A stretch of 19,252 nucleotides of DNA from DAOTXN01 sp034435435 (GTDB taxonomy: Bacteria; Chloroflexota; Anaerolineae; S140-20): assembly GCA_034435435.1 (NCBI GenBank), contig DAOTXN010000168.1, forward strand, positions 1 through 19,252, read 5' to 3'. Position numbers and translations under genes: made by a program. The notes under the pieces are model-generated. The model was not told where the DNA came from. It did not search any database and was given only the letters and a program-made list of their open reading frames with translations. Below are positions 1 through 7,842 of the stretch, piece by piece; the first letter of the stretch is position 1; every line of letters begins with the position of its first letter.

Positions 1-128
1 GCTCCCCTGTGCAAGTTGTCGTCTCATCTTGACTACGTTGGAGTATTCTGCATCACGACAATCGCGATTTGGCTTGAACAACGATTATGGCGTTTTCTGG
101 AGTGGAAGCAACTCACTATACCGTAATT

Positions 129-326
129 TCAGACTCCTTGTTTAGCATCACGAAAGAACTCTTTAACAGGACGCGTAGCCTCGTTACTCCGTGCTTCGAT
201 GGCAGCTAGATCATCCTCGTCTTCTGCCTCATCTTCGAGACTCGTCACAAACTCATAGACTTGACAATTTTCTGTCGGGTAGATACAAGATATGCTCAAT
301 GACTTGAATGTTACAGATCCAACCAC
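129..326 (-). CDS. Small acidic antitoxin-like protein (doubtful)
   Basis: A 65-residue ORF starting at GTG. The C-terminal two thirds is strongly acidic, with S-L-E-D-E-A-E-D-E-D-D-L-A-A-I-E-A-R followed by a T-R-P-V-K-E-F-F segment. That layout (acidic helix, then a short basic/aromatic tail) resembles the C-terminal toxin-neutralising part of small RelB/Phd-like antitoxins. The N-terminal ~20 residues do not look like a DNA-binding domain, there is no internal Met, and no clear ribosome binding site was found, so it may be a truncated or frameshifted remnant. No toxin ORF follows on the minus strand within positions 1-128. It lies in the A+T-rich left flank, unlike the rest of the window. 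It could be spurious. Confidence 0.35.
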   Translation of the reverse strand: MVGSVTFKSLSISCIYPTENCQVYEFVTSLEDEAEDEDDLAAIEARSNEATRPVKEFFRDAKQGV

Positions 327-457
327 AGTGTCCTACATAGGCCCATCTCCAAATGCCTTTCACAGACGCCGCCAGCATAACGTGGAATTGGGCTGAATCC
401 TAACTTGATTCGCTCATTTTGTCAAGATTATGACTGGTCCACGGCTCAAGACAGTAG
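327..457. other. A+T-rich gene-free stretch upstream of the permease
   Basis: No credible gene was seen here on either strand. The base composition is more A+T-rich than the following coding region. Apart from the possible -10 box just downstream, I recognise no riboswitch, operator or terminator. Confidence 0.4.
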
Positions 458-463
458 TATAAT
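458..463 (+). promoter_or_regulatory. Perfect -10 hexamer TATAAT before the permease operon
   Basis: The hexamer TATAAT matches the sigma-70 -10 consensus exactly. No good -35 box lies 16-18 bases upstream, so this is a partial promoter call. If used, transcription would start near 470, which argues against translation from the TTG at 463 and favours a later start such as the TTG at 502. Confidence 0.35.
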
Positions 464-501
464 TGACCATTGTCTACCGAAAGCCGTTGTCGAGGTCGGT
501 T

Positions 502-1515
502 TTGAAGTCACGTTATCGCGTGTTATGGGTTTCCGGGGTGCTTTTACTGGCGCTGGGGTTGAGCAAAGGGTTATCGCCCGCGACGCTGCGCCAGTTCACC
601 GGCGGCTACCGCACCTTTGTCACCATCTTTTTGGGCATCTTTATCGAAGCCCTGCCCTTTCTACTGCTGGGCACGCTGGCCTCGGGGCTGGTGGAAGAAT
701 TTCTCAAGCCCGATACGGTGGGTCGCTGGATGCCGCACACCCGGCTGGGCAGCGCGTTGAGCGGCGCATTGCTCGGGCTGGCCTTTCCGGTGTGCGAGTG
801 CGGCGTGGTGCCGCTGACGCGCCGGCTCTTTCGCAAGGGCTTGCCTGTGCCGGTAGGTGTGGCTTTTTTGCTGGCCGCGCCGGTGATCAACCCGGTGGTC
901 ATCGCCAGCACCTACGCCGCCTTTGGCTGGGGACCGGTGCTGCTGGGGCGCGTCGCTCTTACACTGTCCATCGCCACGGCGGTGGGGCTGATCTTTGGTC
1001 TGGCCCCGCACCCGATGCGCCTGCTACACTTCTCCGCCTGGCCCACGCTGTCCGATGGCGATGGAGCGACCTTATCCAACGCGGCGACGGCGCATTCCTC
1101 ACTACCAACCCGCCTGGTTCACGCGCTATCGGTAGCGTCTGACGAGTTTTTCGAGATGGGACGCTATCTGGTCCTGGGATCGCTGCTAGCCGCCGCCATG
1201 CAGACGGTCGTCCCACAGTCGGCGCTGCTGGCTGTCGGGCGTGGGCCGCTGTCGTCGGCTGCGGCCATGCTGGCGTTGGCCTTTGTCCTGTCCGTCTGCT
1301 CCACCGTGGACGCTTTTTTGGCGCTGGCCTTTGTCAACCTGTTTACCACCGGCTCTATCCTGGGCTTCCTGGTGTTCGGGCCGATGGTAGACGTGAAAAG
1401 CGCGTTGATGTTTCTGAGTGTTTTTCACCGTCGCGTCGCCCTCTACCTGGTGCTCTTGCCGCTGATGATGACACTATTCATCGTGATCGTTGTGAACCTG
1501 AACGTGGGTGGGTGA
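502..1515 (+). CDS. COG0701/ArsP_1-type permease (YcgR-like)
   Basis: A polytopic inner-membrane permease of the DUF318/ArsP_1 (PF03773) family, about 337 residues from the chosen start. Family landmarks are visible: F-P-V-C-E-C-G-V-V-P-L at residues 95-105 (Cys98, Cys100), S-V-C-S-T-V-D-A-F at 264-272, and G-P-M-V-D-V-K-S at 293-300, with about eight hydrophobic segments. Members move metal or metalloid species or organo-arsenicals; the substrate here is unknown, but the paired cysteines suggest a soft metal. The TTG at 502 is preferred because a GAGGT sits 5 bases upstream and a K/R-rich start leads into the first membrane helix; the in-frame TTG at 463 would add 13 residues and overlaps a TATAAT. 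The next gene encodes the usual TIGR03943 partner, which supports the family call. The exact start is uncertain. Confidence 0.88.
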   Translation: MKSRYRVLWVSGVLLLALGLSKGLSPATLRQFTGGYRTFVTIFLGIFIEALPFLLLGTLASGLVEEFLKPDTVGRWMPHTRLGSALSGALLGLAFPVCECGVVPLTRRLFRKGLPVPVGVAFLLAAPVINPVVIASTYAAFGWGPVLLGRVALTLSIATAVGLIFGLAPHPMRLLHFSAWPTLSDGDGATLSNAATAHSSLPTRLVHALSVASDEFFEMGRYLVLGSLLAAAMQTVVPQSALLAVGRGPLSSAAAMLALAFVLSVCSTVDAFLALAFVNLFTTGSILGFLVFGPMVDVKSALMFLSVFHRRVALYLVLLPLMMTLFIVIVVNLNVGG

Positions 1516-1553
1516 CGCGACAAGGACTCTTGAGAGTCCAAGCGAGGGGCCCT

Positions 1554-2285
1554 ATGTTCACCAGATTCCAAAATACAGTCAAAGGGCTTGTCCTGATCGG
1601 TCTGGCCCTGTTTCTCACCCGCCGCATTCTCGACGGGACGCTGCTGTTTTACATCAACCGGCGTTTTGCCTGGCTGACCTGGGTCGCTACACTGATTTTG
1701 CTGTTTATGGCCTACGCCAACCAACGCGCCAGAGCCGCCCACCCTCCTCATCACCCACACGATCACCATGCTGGCGCTCTGAACACGTGGAGCGCCCTGG
1801 CGCTGGTGGCCCTGCCCTTGCTGCTGGGGCTGATCGTATCGCCGCGACCTCTGGGCGCCCAGGCCGCCGCAGGCCGCGAGATCAACACCGCCGGCGTCGG
1901 ACTCGGCAGCGACGAGACATTATTCAGCCGCGCCGCCGCAGAGCGCAACATCCTGGACTGGCTGCGGGCATTTTACGCCGACGACGACCCCGCTGCGTTT
2001 GTCGGGCAGACGGCGCGGGTGGTCGGCTTTGTTTTTCGAGATGATGCCTACGCCGCCGACCGCTTTATGGTCAGTCGCTACGTGGTTTCGTGCTGCGCAG
2101 CCGATGCCACCGTGGTGGGAATGGTGGTTGCCTGGCCCGGCAGCGCCGCGCTGCCGCTCAATGCCTGGGTCAAGGTCCAGGGAACCTTGACCTTGGACCC
2201 GGCGGGAGACGATTCCACGCTCATCATCGCCGCCCAGGCCATCACCCCCACGATCATGCCAGACCAACCCTACCTGTATCCGTGA
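1554..2285 (+). CDS. TIGR03943/YcgQ-type permease partner, DUF1980-like
   Basis: A 243-residue membrane protein. Two hydrophobic helices (about 10-25 and 38-54) are followed by a histidine-rich loop (His63, 66, 67, 69, 71, 72), a third helix (about 80-97), and then an extracytoplasmic domain with the conserved R-Y-V-V-S-C-C-A-A-D motif (Cys180-Cys181). This architecture and the Cys-Cys motif are typical of the TIGR03943 family, which is nearly always encoded beside a COG0701 permease and is taken to be its second subunit. The His cluster and Cys pair suggest metal binding (inference). The ATG at 1554 is chosen because GAGGGG lies 4 bases upstream; a GTG at 1512 overlapping the permease stop is the alternative. 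The gene follows the permease closely, as in an operon. Confidence 0.85.
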   Translation: MFTRFQNTVKGLVLIGLALFLTRRILDGTLLFYINRRFAWLTWVATLILLFMAYANQRARAAHPPHHPHDHHAGALNTWSALALVALPLLLGLIVSPRPLGAQAAAGREINTAGVGLGSDETLFSRAAAERNILDWLRAFYADDDPAAFVGQTARVVGFVFRDDAYAADRFMVSRYVVSCCAADATVVGMVVAWPGSAALPLNAWVKVQGTLTLDPAGDDSTLIIAAQAITPTIMPDQPYLYP

Positions 2286-2286
2286 T

Positions 2287-3690
2287 ATGAAAGATTGGCT
2301 CAACCGTCTCGAAATCGACCGTCTGGATTGGACCGTGTGGAGCGTGCTGGCAGCCCTGGCGCTGGCGACCGGGCTAGTGCTGCTGCGCGGCGACCGGGTG
2401 GGGGCGCAAATCAGCGGGCGTTTCCCGGCCCCCGGCAGCGCGAACGTCTCGACGCGCACCGAGATTCGCGTGACTTTTGACGAGCCGATGGACGAGGCCA
2501 GCGTGCAGGCGCGCTTCCACATCACGCCGCCTGTCAGCGGGACCTTCGATTGGCGCGGCAAAACCCTGGTCTGGCGGCCCGGCGCGGGGCTAGACAGCGA
2601 ATCCCGCTACACCGTCAGCCTAGCGGCGGGCGCGCATAGCGCCCAGGGTCGCCGGTTGCGCGACGACGTGACCTGGACCTTTTCCACCCGCCGGCCGCGC
2701 CTCCTTTACCTGCACCTGGACCAGGTCTTGCAACTGTATCAGATAGACCTGACCGACCGGACCGCCCGCCCGCTGACGCAGTTTACGGACGGCAGCAGCG
2801 TGTGGGATTACGCCCCCAGCCCCGATGGGACCCAGATCGCGTTTGGGCTGGTGCGGCCCGACGGCAGCGCCGTGGACTTGTGGCGCATGGCCGCCGACGG
2901 GAGTGATCCGCGCGTGTGGGTGGTGTGCGATGACAGCCAATGCTCCGGCCCGGCGTGGTCGCCCGATGGCCGCCGCCTGGCTTACGAACGGCGGTCGCTG
3001 AATGCCGACGTGGGCGGAGTGGGAGGCGGTCTGGGACCCTCGCGCGTGTGGCTGCTAGACGTGAGCAGCGGCCAGACCCGCCCCCTTTTCGAGGACACCC
3101 AAAAGCTGGGCTTTGCGCCGCGCTGGTCGCCCGACGGCGCTCGCCTGGCCTATTTCGACCCACAGGGCGGCGTGCGCATCTTGGACCTGAACACCGGCGA
3201 CGCGCAACTGATTCCTAATCAACTGGGCGAGATCGGCTCGTGGTCGCCCGACGGGCTGGCGCTGGCGCTGGTGGACCTGCGTTTTTTCGGCGAACGGTCC
3301 GCCAGCTATCTCATCCGCGCCGACCTGACCGATGGCTCGACGCGCAATCTCAGCAGCGAGGAAAACCAGATGGACGATGGCTCGCCCGCTTGGTCGCCCA
3401 CGGGCGAGTGGATCGCCTTTGGGCGCAAGGCCCTGGCCGACGGCACATCCACCCCCGGTCGGCAGTTGTGGCTGATGCGCCCAGACGGCAGCCAGGCCCA
3501 TCCCCTGGCGACCGACCCCCAGGCCCACCTGGGCGCGGTGGCCTGGGCCCCAGACGGGCAGGCGTTGGCCTATCAGCGCTTTCCGCTGATGCAGGCCAAC
3601 GCCCGCCCCGAGATCTGGTATCTTGCGCTCGACGGGAGCGCGCCGGTCAAGCTGGCCGAGGACGGCACGCTGGCCAGTTGGCTGCCGTGA
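2287..3690 (+). CDS. Membrane-anchored Ig-like plus TolB-type beta-propeller protein
   Basis: A 467-residue protein with one N-terminal membrane helix (about 16-34), so the bulk is predicted outside the cytoplasm. Residues ~45-135 look like a bacterial Ig-like domain (Big_5 type): P-A-P-G-S-A-N-V opening, T-F-D-E-P-M-D-E core and a closing W-T-F-S-T strand. The rest is a WD40-like PD40/TolB propeller: S-P-D-G turns at about 178, 225, 281 and 320, S-P-T-G at 370 and A-P-D-G at 421, consistent with six blades, each followed by an L/I-A-Y/F strand. It starts 1 base after the previous stop, so it is probably co-transcribed with the permease pair. A binding or scaffold role is likely; the ligand is unknown. 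It is not an obligatory member of the permease system, so the operon link is noteworthy. Confidence 0.85.
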   Translation: MKDWLNRLEIDRLDWTVWSVLAALALATGLVLLRGDRVGAQISGRFPAPGSANVSTRTEIRVTFDEPMDEASVQARFHITPPVSGTFDWRGKTLVWRPGAGLDSESRYTVSLAAGAHSAQGRRLRDDVTWTFSTRRPRLLYLHLDQVLQLYQIDLTDRTARPLTQFTDGSSVWDYAPSPDGTQIAFGLVRPDGSAVDLWRMAADGSDPRVWVVCDDSQCSGPAWSPDGRRLAYERRSLNADVGGVGGGLGPSRVWLLDVSSGQTRPLFEDTQKLGFAPRWSPDGARLAYFDPQGGVRILDLNTGDAQLIPNQLGEIGSWSPDGLALALVDLRFFGERSASYLIRADLTDGSTRNLSSEENQMDDGSPAWSPTGEWIAFGRKALADGTSTPGRQLWLMRPDGSQAHPLATDPQAHLGAVAWAPDGQALAYQRFPLMQANARPEIWYLALDGSAPVKLAEDGTLASWLP

Positions 3691-3698
3691 GCAGTGAA

Positions 3699-3729
3699 AC
3701 GTGAAGCAATACCGCATTACGCTTCACGT
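3699..3729 (+). terminator. Terminator-like hairpin after the propeller gene
   Basis: A 9-bp perfect stem (ACGTGAAGC 3699-3707 with GCTTCACGT 3721-3729) encloses a 13-base loop, nine bases after the stop codon. Only a short T-rich CTTATT tract follows, so it is a weak intrinsic terminator at best. Confidence 0.45.
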
Positions 3730-3851
3730 CTTATTCGTATCATCTCAATATTCCGGGGCGCAAACCTGTAGGGCGGGTTTCTTACCCGCCATCGGAACGG
3801 CGCGTATGGAAACGCGCCCTATAATATTGAGAAGATACTCTTATTCGTATC
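3729..3851. mobile_element. MITE-like palindromic element with target duplication
   Basis: A 102-bp unit (3737-3838) has 16-bp terminal inverted repeats with one mismatch: GTATCATCTCAATATT at 3737-3752 and AATATTGAGAAGATAC at 3823-3838. It is flanked by a direct repeat, TCTTATTC at 3729-3736 and 3839-3846. The identity extends to 13 bp (3729-3741 and 3839-3851), so the target duplication is 8 to 13 bp, depending on where the termini are placed. Inside are two strong hairpins: GGCGGGT/ACCCGCC (3772-3778, 3784-3790) and GGCGCGT/ACGCGCC (3799-3805, 3812-3818), bracketed by TAGGGCG/CGCCCTA (3769-3775, 3815-3821). No ORF is present. The right duplication contains the stop codon of the minus-strand ABC permease, so the insertion left that gene intact. 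Whether related copies exist elsewhere cannot be seen here. Confidence 0.7.
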
Positions 3852-6800
3852 TCAGCGCCTCGGCCGGGTAGACTCGCGCCGCCTGCCAGGCCGGCAGATA
3901 GGTGGTCAGCAGCGACGCGCCGTAGGCGATAGCCACGATGATGCTCAGGCTTTGCCAGGGGATGTCAAAGGTCAGCGCCAGACCCGGCCCCGACGCGGCC
4001 ACCTCGGCGTTGAAAAAGTTATAGGCCAGAATCAGGCCCAGCGCCAGCCCGATGAGAATGCCCAGCAGCGCCACGAACGAAGACTCGAGCAAAAAGCTCC
4101 ACTGCACCATCCACGGGCGGTAGCCGATGGCCCGCAGCACACCGATCTGGTGGCGGCGCTCCACCACCGCCCGCGTGCTGATGACGCCCAGCGCCGCGAC
4201 GCCCACCACCAGCCCCAGCCCCATAAAAGATTGGATCAACCCCATCAGTGAATCGCTCAACCCGCGCTGCTCCTGGATGTCGTCCATCACCGAGGAGGCG
4301 TCCATGCCGTGCTCCAAAAAGGCCGACTCGAGCGCCTGGGCCGTCTCTTTGGCGTTCACGCCGTCGGCCAGCTTGATGTTGTAAGCGGTCGGCAGGACGG
4401 GCTGGCCGGTTTGAGCCAGCCAGGTGTTCTGGTGGACGAAAATGCCGGGGATATAGAACGCTTCTTCGTCCATCACGCCGATGATTTTGACCTCGAACTC
4501 TTGGCCCGTTTCCGGGTCGCGGATTTGCACCGGTATGGGGTCCAGGTGCGTGTCTTCCTGGTACACACCTTCGATGCGGAATTGCGGCCCGCCGACGCTG
4601 ATGCTAAAGGAGTTCCGGCTGGGCACGGCAAAGTTGTCCACGATGGCCAGGCCGGGGTCGTCGCGCACGGCTTGCCAAGCCGCCTCGGGCGTGTCATAGC
4701 CGTCGGCCATCAACAGCAGGTCGGGCGCCGCGTGCTCCAGATAGCCGTCGTCCACTACCTGCACCGTGTAACTGCCCCAACCGCGCGTCCCGTTGACCTG
4801 TTGGGCCTGGATTTCGCGCTCGCCCTGGCCCGCGATCCCTTCAAAGTCCGTAGAGTTCAGCTCGGACGAGGCCGCGATGGCCGCCCCCAGGTCGGGAATC
4901 GGGTTGGTGCGCCCCACCTGGGCGCTGATGTCAAAGCCGCCGGTCAATTCTTCCAGGTTGTCTGCGCCGAAAGTCTGGTTAAAGATGTTTACAAACACTG
5001 ACATAAAGACCAGTGTAAACACGATCAGCGCAAACATGGCGATGGTCAGCCCGGTGCGGAACTTGTTGCTCATGGGATAGGCGATGGCCGTGCGCACCAC
5101 CGGCAACAGGCTGCTGAACGGACTGAGCAGGCGCGTCGCCAGACTCAACAAGATGTCCGAGTTGTAGATCAGCGTCCACACTGCCCCGGCCACCATCATC
5201 ACGCCCGACAGCACAAACATTTCCGGCCCGGCGCGCAGTTCGGGCAAAAAGTCCAGCGTGTCAAAAGGCAGCGACCACCACACCAGCAGACTGACGCCGG
5301 CGAAGGAAAAGGCAATGCGCTCGCGCGTCTCCGGGCGCATACGGCGCACCCGCACGCGCATGGTCCAGCGGGCCACCAGCCCCATGCCGATGAGGATGAG
5401 CGAGACGCCCATGTTGAACAAAAAGGCGCTGCGGGTCGGCTGGCTGGAGAGCAGGGATAGCAGCCCGACCAGGATCAGCAACGGTCCGCGGCCGACCAAA
5501 GCCCACCAAAAGGCCAGGGTCGAGATGGGTCCGTCCCAGGCCAGGCGCTTGAGCGTGCGGTGCAGGCGCAAGCGAAACAGTTGGCGCAGCGCGTCAACCA
5601 GGTGTTGCCATGGCCGGAGAAAGAGCGTCCGCAGGCCGGCGTCGGGGTCGGGGGGGGGTGTCAGGTCGCGGATGGCCGCCACGATGTTGAGCCGGCTGAC
5701 GCGCCAGGAAGAGATGGCCACGGTGATAAAGGTCAACAGCACGCCCAGGCAGTAGGCCACCACCAAGCTGCGCGGTTCGACGTGATGGCGCAGTGTAAAG
5801 CCTCCGGTCAGGCCCTCAAAGCTGCGAGCCAGCGCCGCCACGGTGACCAGCCCTACGCCGACGCCCAGCAGCGCCCCGACCGCCGCCGCCGCCAGGTCGT
5901 AGGCCGTGCCTTCAAAGACAAACATTTGCACCAGGTGGCGGCGGCGCGTGCCCACGGCGCGGGCCATGCCCATCTCTTGCTTGCGCTCGGCGGCCAGCAT
6001 GACAAAGATGAGGAAAATGAGCAACAGCCCGGCGGCGATGGAAAAGGAGCCAAAACCGATAAAGATGGTGGTAAAGGCGCTGCCGATCAGCTCGACCTGG
6101 GCCAGAGTGAGCTGCTTGATCTTGCGTACCTGCAAGTCGGTGTCCTTGAGCAGCGACTTGAGCATGCCGGTCACGGTGCTGCTGTGGGCCGCCCCGGCGA
6201 TAGGATCGCCCGCGTTGCTCACCAGAATAGAGTTGATCTGGTCGGGCCGCCCCACACCGGCCTGAGTTTGTGGCAGTGGCATGATCACCTGCCCCGGCAA
6301 ACCGCCCACCCGCACCACGTCTTTGACCGTCACGCGGGTGGGTGTGGCGCTCAAGTAGATTTCCAACTCGTGGCCCGGCTCAGCCAGTAAATCGTCGGCG
6401 GCGACCTCATTGAGGTACACCTCGTTGGCTCCTAATTCGGCGATGGTGACGCGCCGGCCAGCGGTGCTGTGCAGTTGGTCGAAATCATCCGCCGTGGCCG
6501 GATCATAGCCGACCACCGAGATGCTCGGCTCGCTCTGGCGGGCGCTCAGGTTGAGCACGGGGGCGTTGACCGAAATGGCAGAGGTGAGGGCCTGTACCCG
6601 ATTGGCCGCCACGTCTCCTTGGGCCTGGCGCTGGGCAATTTGCTCGACCAGCGGCGCAAAGTGGGCGGCGTCAAAGTAGATCAAGTCGCTGGAGGCCATG
6701 AGGAATTCGCGCTCGCCCCCGGCGTAAATCAGTTCGTCCATTTCGCCCAGCTCGTCCAGCACGAGGCCCCGAAAACTGTAAGACATGGTATCGCCGGTGC

Positions 6801-7011
6801 CAAAGGCGGCCGAGACGATGAGCGTGCTGAGCATCAAGCCAAAGACAATGAGCACCGTCTGGGCGCGCCGGCGCGGGATGTTGCGCAACCCCAGGCGCAG
6901 CACCACCCGATTGCGCCAGCCCAGCACGAACAGCGCCGCCAGAATCAGCCCCACGGTGAGCAGCAAAACTGTCGCCAGAGTGTTCATTGAGAGACCAAAG
7001 AGTTTCTCCAT
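3841..7011 (-). CDS. ABC transporter permease with two FtsX domains
   Basis: A 1056-residue permease of the MacB/LolC-E superfamily. N-terminal helices lie at about 11-32 and 51-70, then a large extracytoplasmic domain (~75-305). The first FtsX domain (~313-448) has the A-E-R-K-Q-E-M-G-M-A-R-A-V-G cytoplasmic signature. A helix-rich middle section follows, then a second extracytoplasmic domain, and a C-terminal FtsX domain (~920-1056) with V-E-R-R-H-Q-I-G-V-L-R-A-I-G and the closing P-A-E-A-L-R-Y-E. Such proteins work mechanically on lipoproteins, peptides or envelope substrates rather than by classical channel transport; the substrate here is unknown. The ATPase gene lies 18 bases upstream on the same strand. 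The ATG at 7011 has an AAAGGA upstream. Its stop codon lies inside a MITE-type target duplication. Confidence 0.93.
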   Translation of the reverse strand: MEKLFGLSMNTLATVLLLTVGLILAALFVLGWRNRVVLRLGLRNIPRRRAQTVLIVFGLMLSTLIVSAAFGTGDTMSYSFRGLVLDELGEMDELIYAGGEREFLMASSDLIYFDAAHFAPLVEQIAQRQAQGDVAANRVQALTSAISVNAPVLNLSARQSEPSISVVGYDPATADDFDQLHSTAGRRVTIAELGANEVYLNEVAADDLLAEPGHELEIYLSATPTRVTVKDVVRVGGLPGQVIMPLPQTQAGVGRPDQINSILVSNAGDPIAGAAHSSTVTGMLKSLLKDTDLQVRKIKQLTLAQVELIGSAFTTIFIGFGSFSIAAGLLLIFLIFVMLAAERKQEMGMARAVGTRRRHLVQMFVFEGTAYDLAAAAVGALLGVGVGLVTVAALARSFEGLTGGFTLRHHVEPRSLVVAYCLGVLLTFITVAISSWRVSRLNIVAAIRDLTPPPDPDAGLRTLFLRPWQHLVDALRQLFRLRLHRTLKRLAWDGPISTLAFWWALVGRGPLLILVGLLSLLSSQPTRSAFLFNMGVSLILIGMGLVARWTMRVRVRRMRPETRERIAFSFAGVSLLVWWSLPFDTLDFLPELRAGPEMFVLSGVMMVAGAVWTLIYNSDILLSLATRLLSPFSSLLPVVRTAIAYPMSNKFRTGLTIAMFALIVFTLVFMSVFVNIFNQTFGADNLEELTGGFDISAQVGRTNPIPDLGAAIAASSELNSTDFEGIAGQGEREIQAQQVNGTRGWGSYTVQVVDDGYLEHAAPDLLLMADGYDTPEAAWQAVRDDPGLAIVDNFAVPSRNSFSISVGGPQFRIEGVYQEDTHLDPIPVQIRDPETGQEFEVKIIGVMDEEAFYIPGIFVHQNTWLAQTGQPVLPTAYNIKLADGVNAKETAQALESAFLEHGMDASSVMDDIQEQRGLSDSLMGLIQSFMGLGLVVGVAALGVISTRAVVERRHQIGVLRAIGYRPWMVQWSFLLESSFVALLGILIGLALGLILAYNFFNAEVAASGPGLALTFDIPWQSLSIIVAIAYGASLLTTYLPAWQAARVYPAEALRYE

Positions 7012-7029
7012 CGTTCATTCCTTTGGGAT

Positions 7030-7743
7030 CTACTTCCCCCACCGCGGCGGGGCGTTCGGGTCGATGATTTCACCGTCGCGCATGCGGATGACCCGATGGG
7101 TGCGCTCGGCCACGCGCGGGTCGTGCGTCACCAGCACAAAGGTCTGGTTGTTCTCCCGATTCAACTGCTCCATCAAGCTCATCACGTCGTCCGCCGTCTC
7201 CGAGTCCAGGTCGCCGGTCGGTTCGTCGGCCCACACGATGGCCGGGCGGTTGACCAGGGCGCGGGCAATCGTCACGCGCTGGCGCTGGCCGCCCGAAAGC
7301 TCGTTGGGGCGATGGGTGGACCAGTCGGCCAGCCCGACCAGGGCCAGCACCTCGTGGGCCAGCCGGCGCGCCTCGCCCGCCCGCACACCCGACACCAGCA
7401 GCGGCAGCTCCACGTTCTCCACGGCCGTCAGCACCGGCAGCAGGTTGTAGAACTGAAACACAAAGCCCATGCGTTTGGCCCGATAGATGGTGCGCTGGTC
7501 GTCGCTCATGTGCGCCAGCGACGTGCCTTCGATGCGCACGTCGCCCTGGTCTACGCCGTCTAGCCCCGACAGGCAGTTGAGCAGCGTGGTCTTGCCGCAG
7601 CCCGACGGCCCCATCACAGCCACCATTTCGCCGCGCCGCACCGTCAGGTCTACCCCACGCAGGGCGTGCACCTGGATGCGGCCTGTGTCGTAGGTCTTGT
7701 GGATGCCGGCGGCTTGAATGATGAAATCGTTTTGTATTTGCAT
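7030..7743 (-). CDS. ABC transporter ATP-binding protein (LolD/MacB type)
   Basis: A 237-residue nucleotide-binding subunit that powers the downstream FtsX permease by ATP hydrolysis at the inner face of the membrane. All motifs are present: Walker A G-P-S-G-C-G-K-T (45-52), Q-loop Gln97, signature L-S-G-G-Q (149-153), Walker B I-V-W-A-D-E (169-174), D-loop (177-180) and H-loop His207. The sequence F-Q-F-Y-N-L-L-P around the Q-loop and D-E-P-T-G-D-L-D are typical of the MacB/LolD/FtsE group. A G-rich GGGGGAA lies just before the ATG at 7743. The permease follows after 18 bases, so the two form a transcription unit. No periplasmic adaptor or outer-membrane factor is seen nearby, which fits a monoderm-type Chloroflexota envelope. 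Confidence 0.95.
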   Translation of the reverse strand: MQIQNDFIIQAAGIHKTYDTGRIQVHALRGVDLTVRRGEMVAVMGPSGCGKTTLLNCLSGLDGVDQGDVRIEGTSLAHMSDDQRTIYRAKRMGFVFQFYNLLPVLTAVENVELPLLVSGVRAGEARRLAHEVLALVGLADWSTHRPNELSGGQRQRVTIARALVNRPAIVWADEPTGDLDSETADDVMSLMEQLNRENNQTFVLVTHDPRVAERTHRVIRMRDGEIIDPNAPPRWGK

Positions 7744-7842
7744 CGTTCCCCCATTTCATGGACACAAAAGGCGCGAAAGGACGAATGACACGCAAAGCGC
7801 GGAATGTTTTTTCGCGCCCTGCGGGGTTGTACCGGAGAAAAG
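7744..7842. repeat. Degenerate ~10-base unit tract upstream of the ABC operon
   Basis: Read on the minus strand this gap runs through imperfect units such as TTTGCGTGTC, ATTCGTCCT, TTCGCGCCTT and TTGTGTCC. The 10-mer AAAGGACGAA at 7776-7785 is the reverse complement of TTCGTCCTTT at 15939-15948 in the post-fabH hairpin, so the two intergenic tracts share a unit. No clear -10/-35 pair was found here. Confidence 0.4.

Noticed and set aside
1..126. Open plus frame entering from the left edge (41 codons)
   Set aside because: It shows no recognisable motif and is too short to call as the end of a gene.
1..128. RelE/ParE-type toxin downstream of the antitoxin-like ORF
   Set aside because: The minus-strand frames contain stops and no toxin motif.
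405..1142. 245-residue plus-strand ORF overlapping the permease
   Set aside because: It is out of frame with a clear membrane permease, Arg/Gly/His-rich, and has no recognisable domain; it is a shadow of G+C-rich coding.
4309..5001. Long plus-strand ORF opposite the FtsX permease
   Set aside because: It is antisense to a well-supported permease, with no domain or ribosome binding site. Several other long antisense ORFs over this gene have the same explanation.
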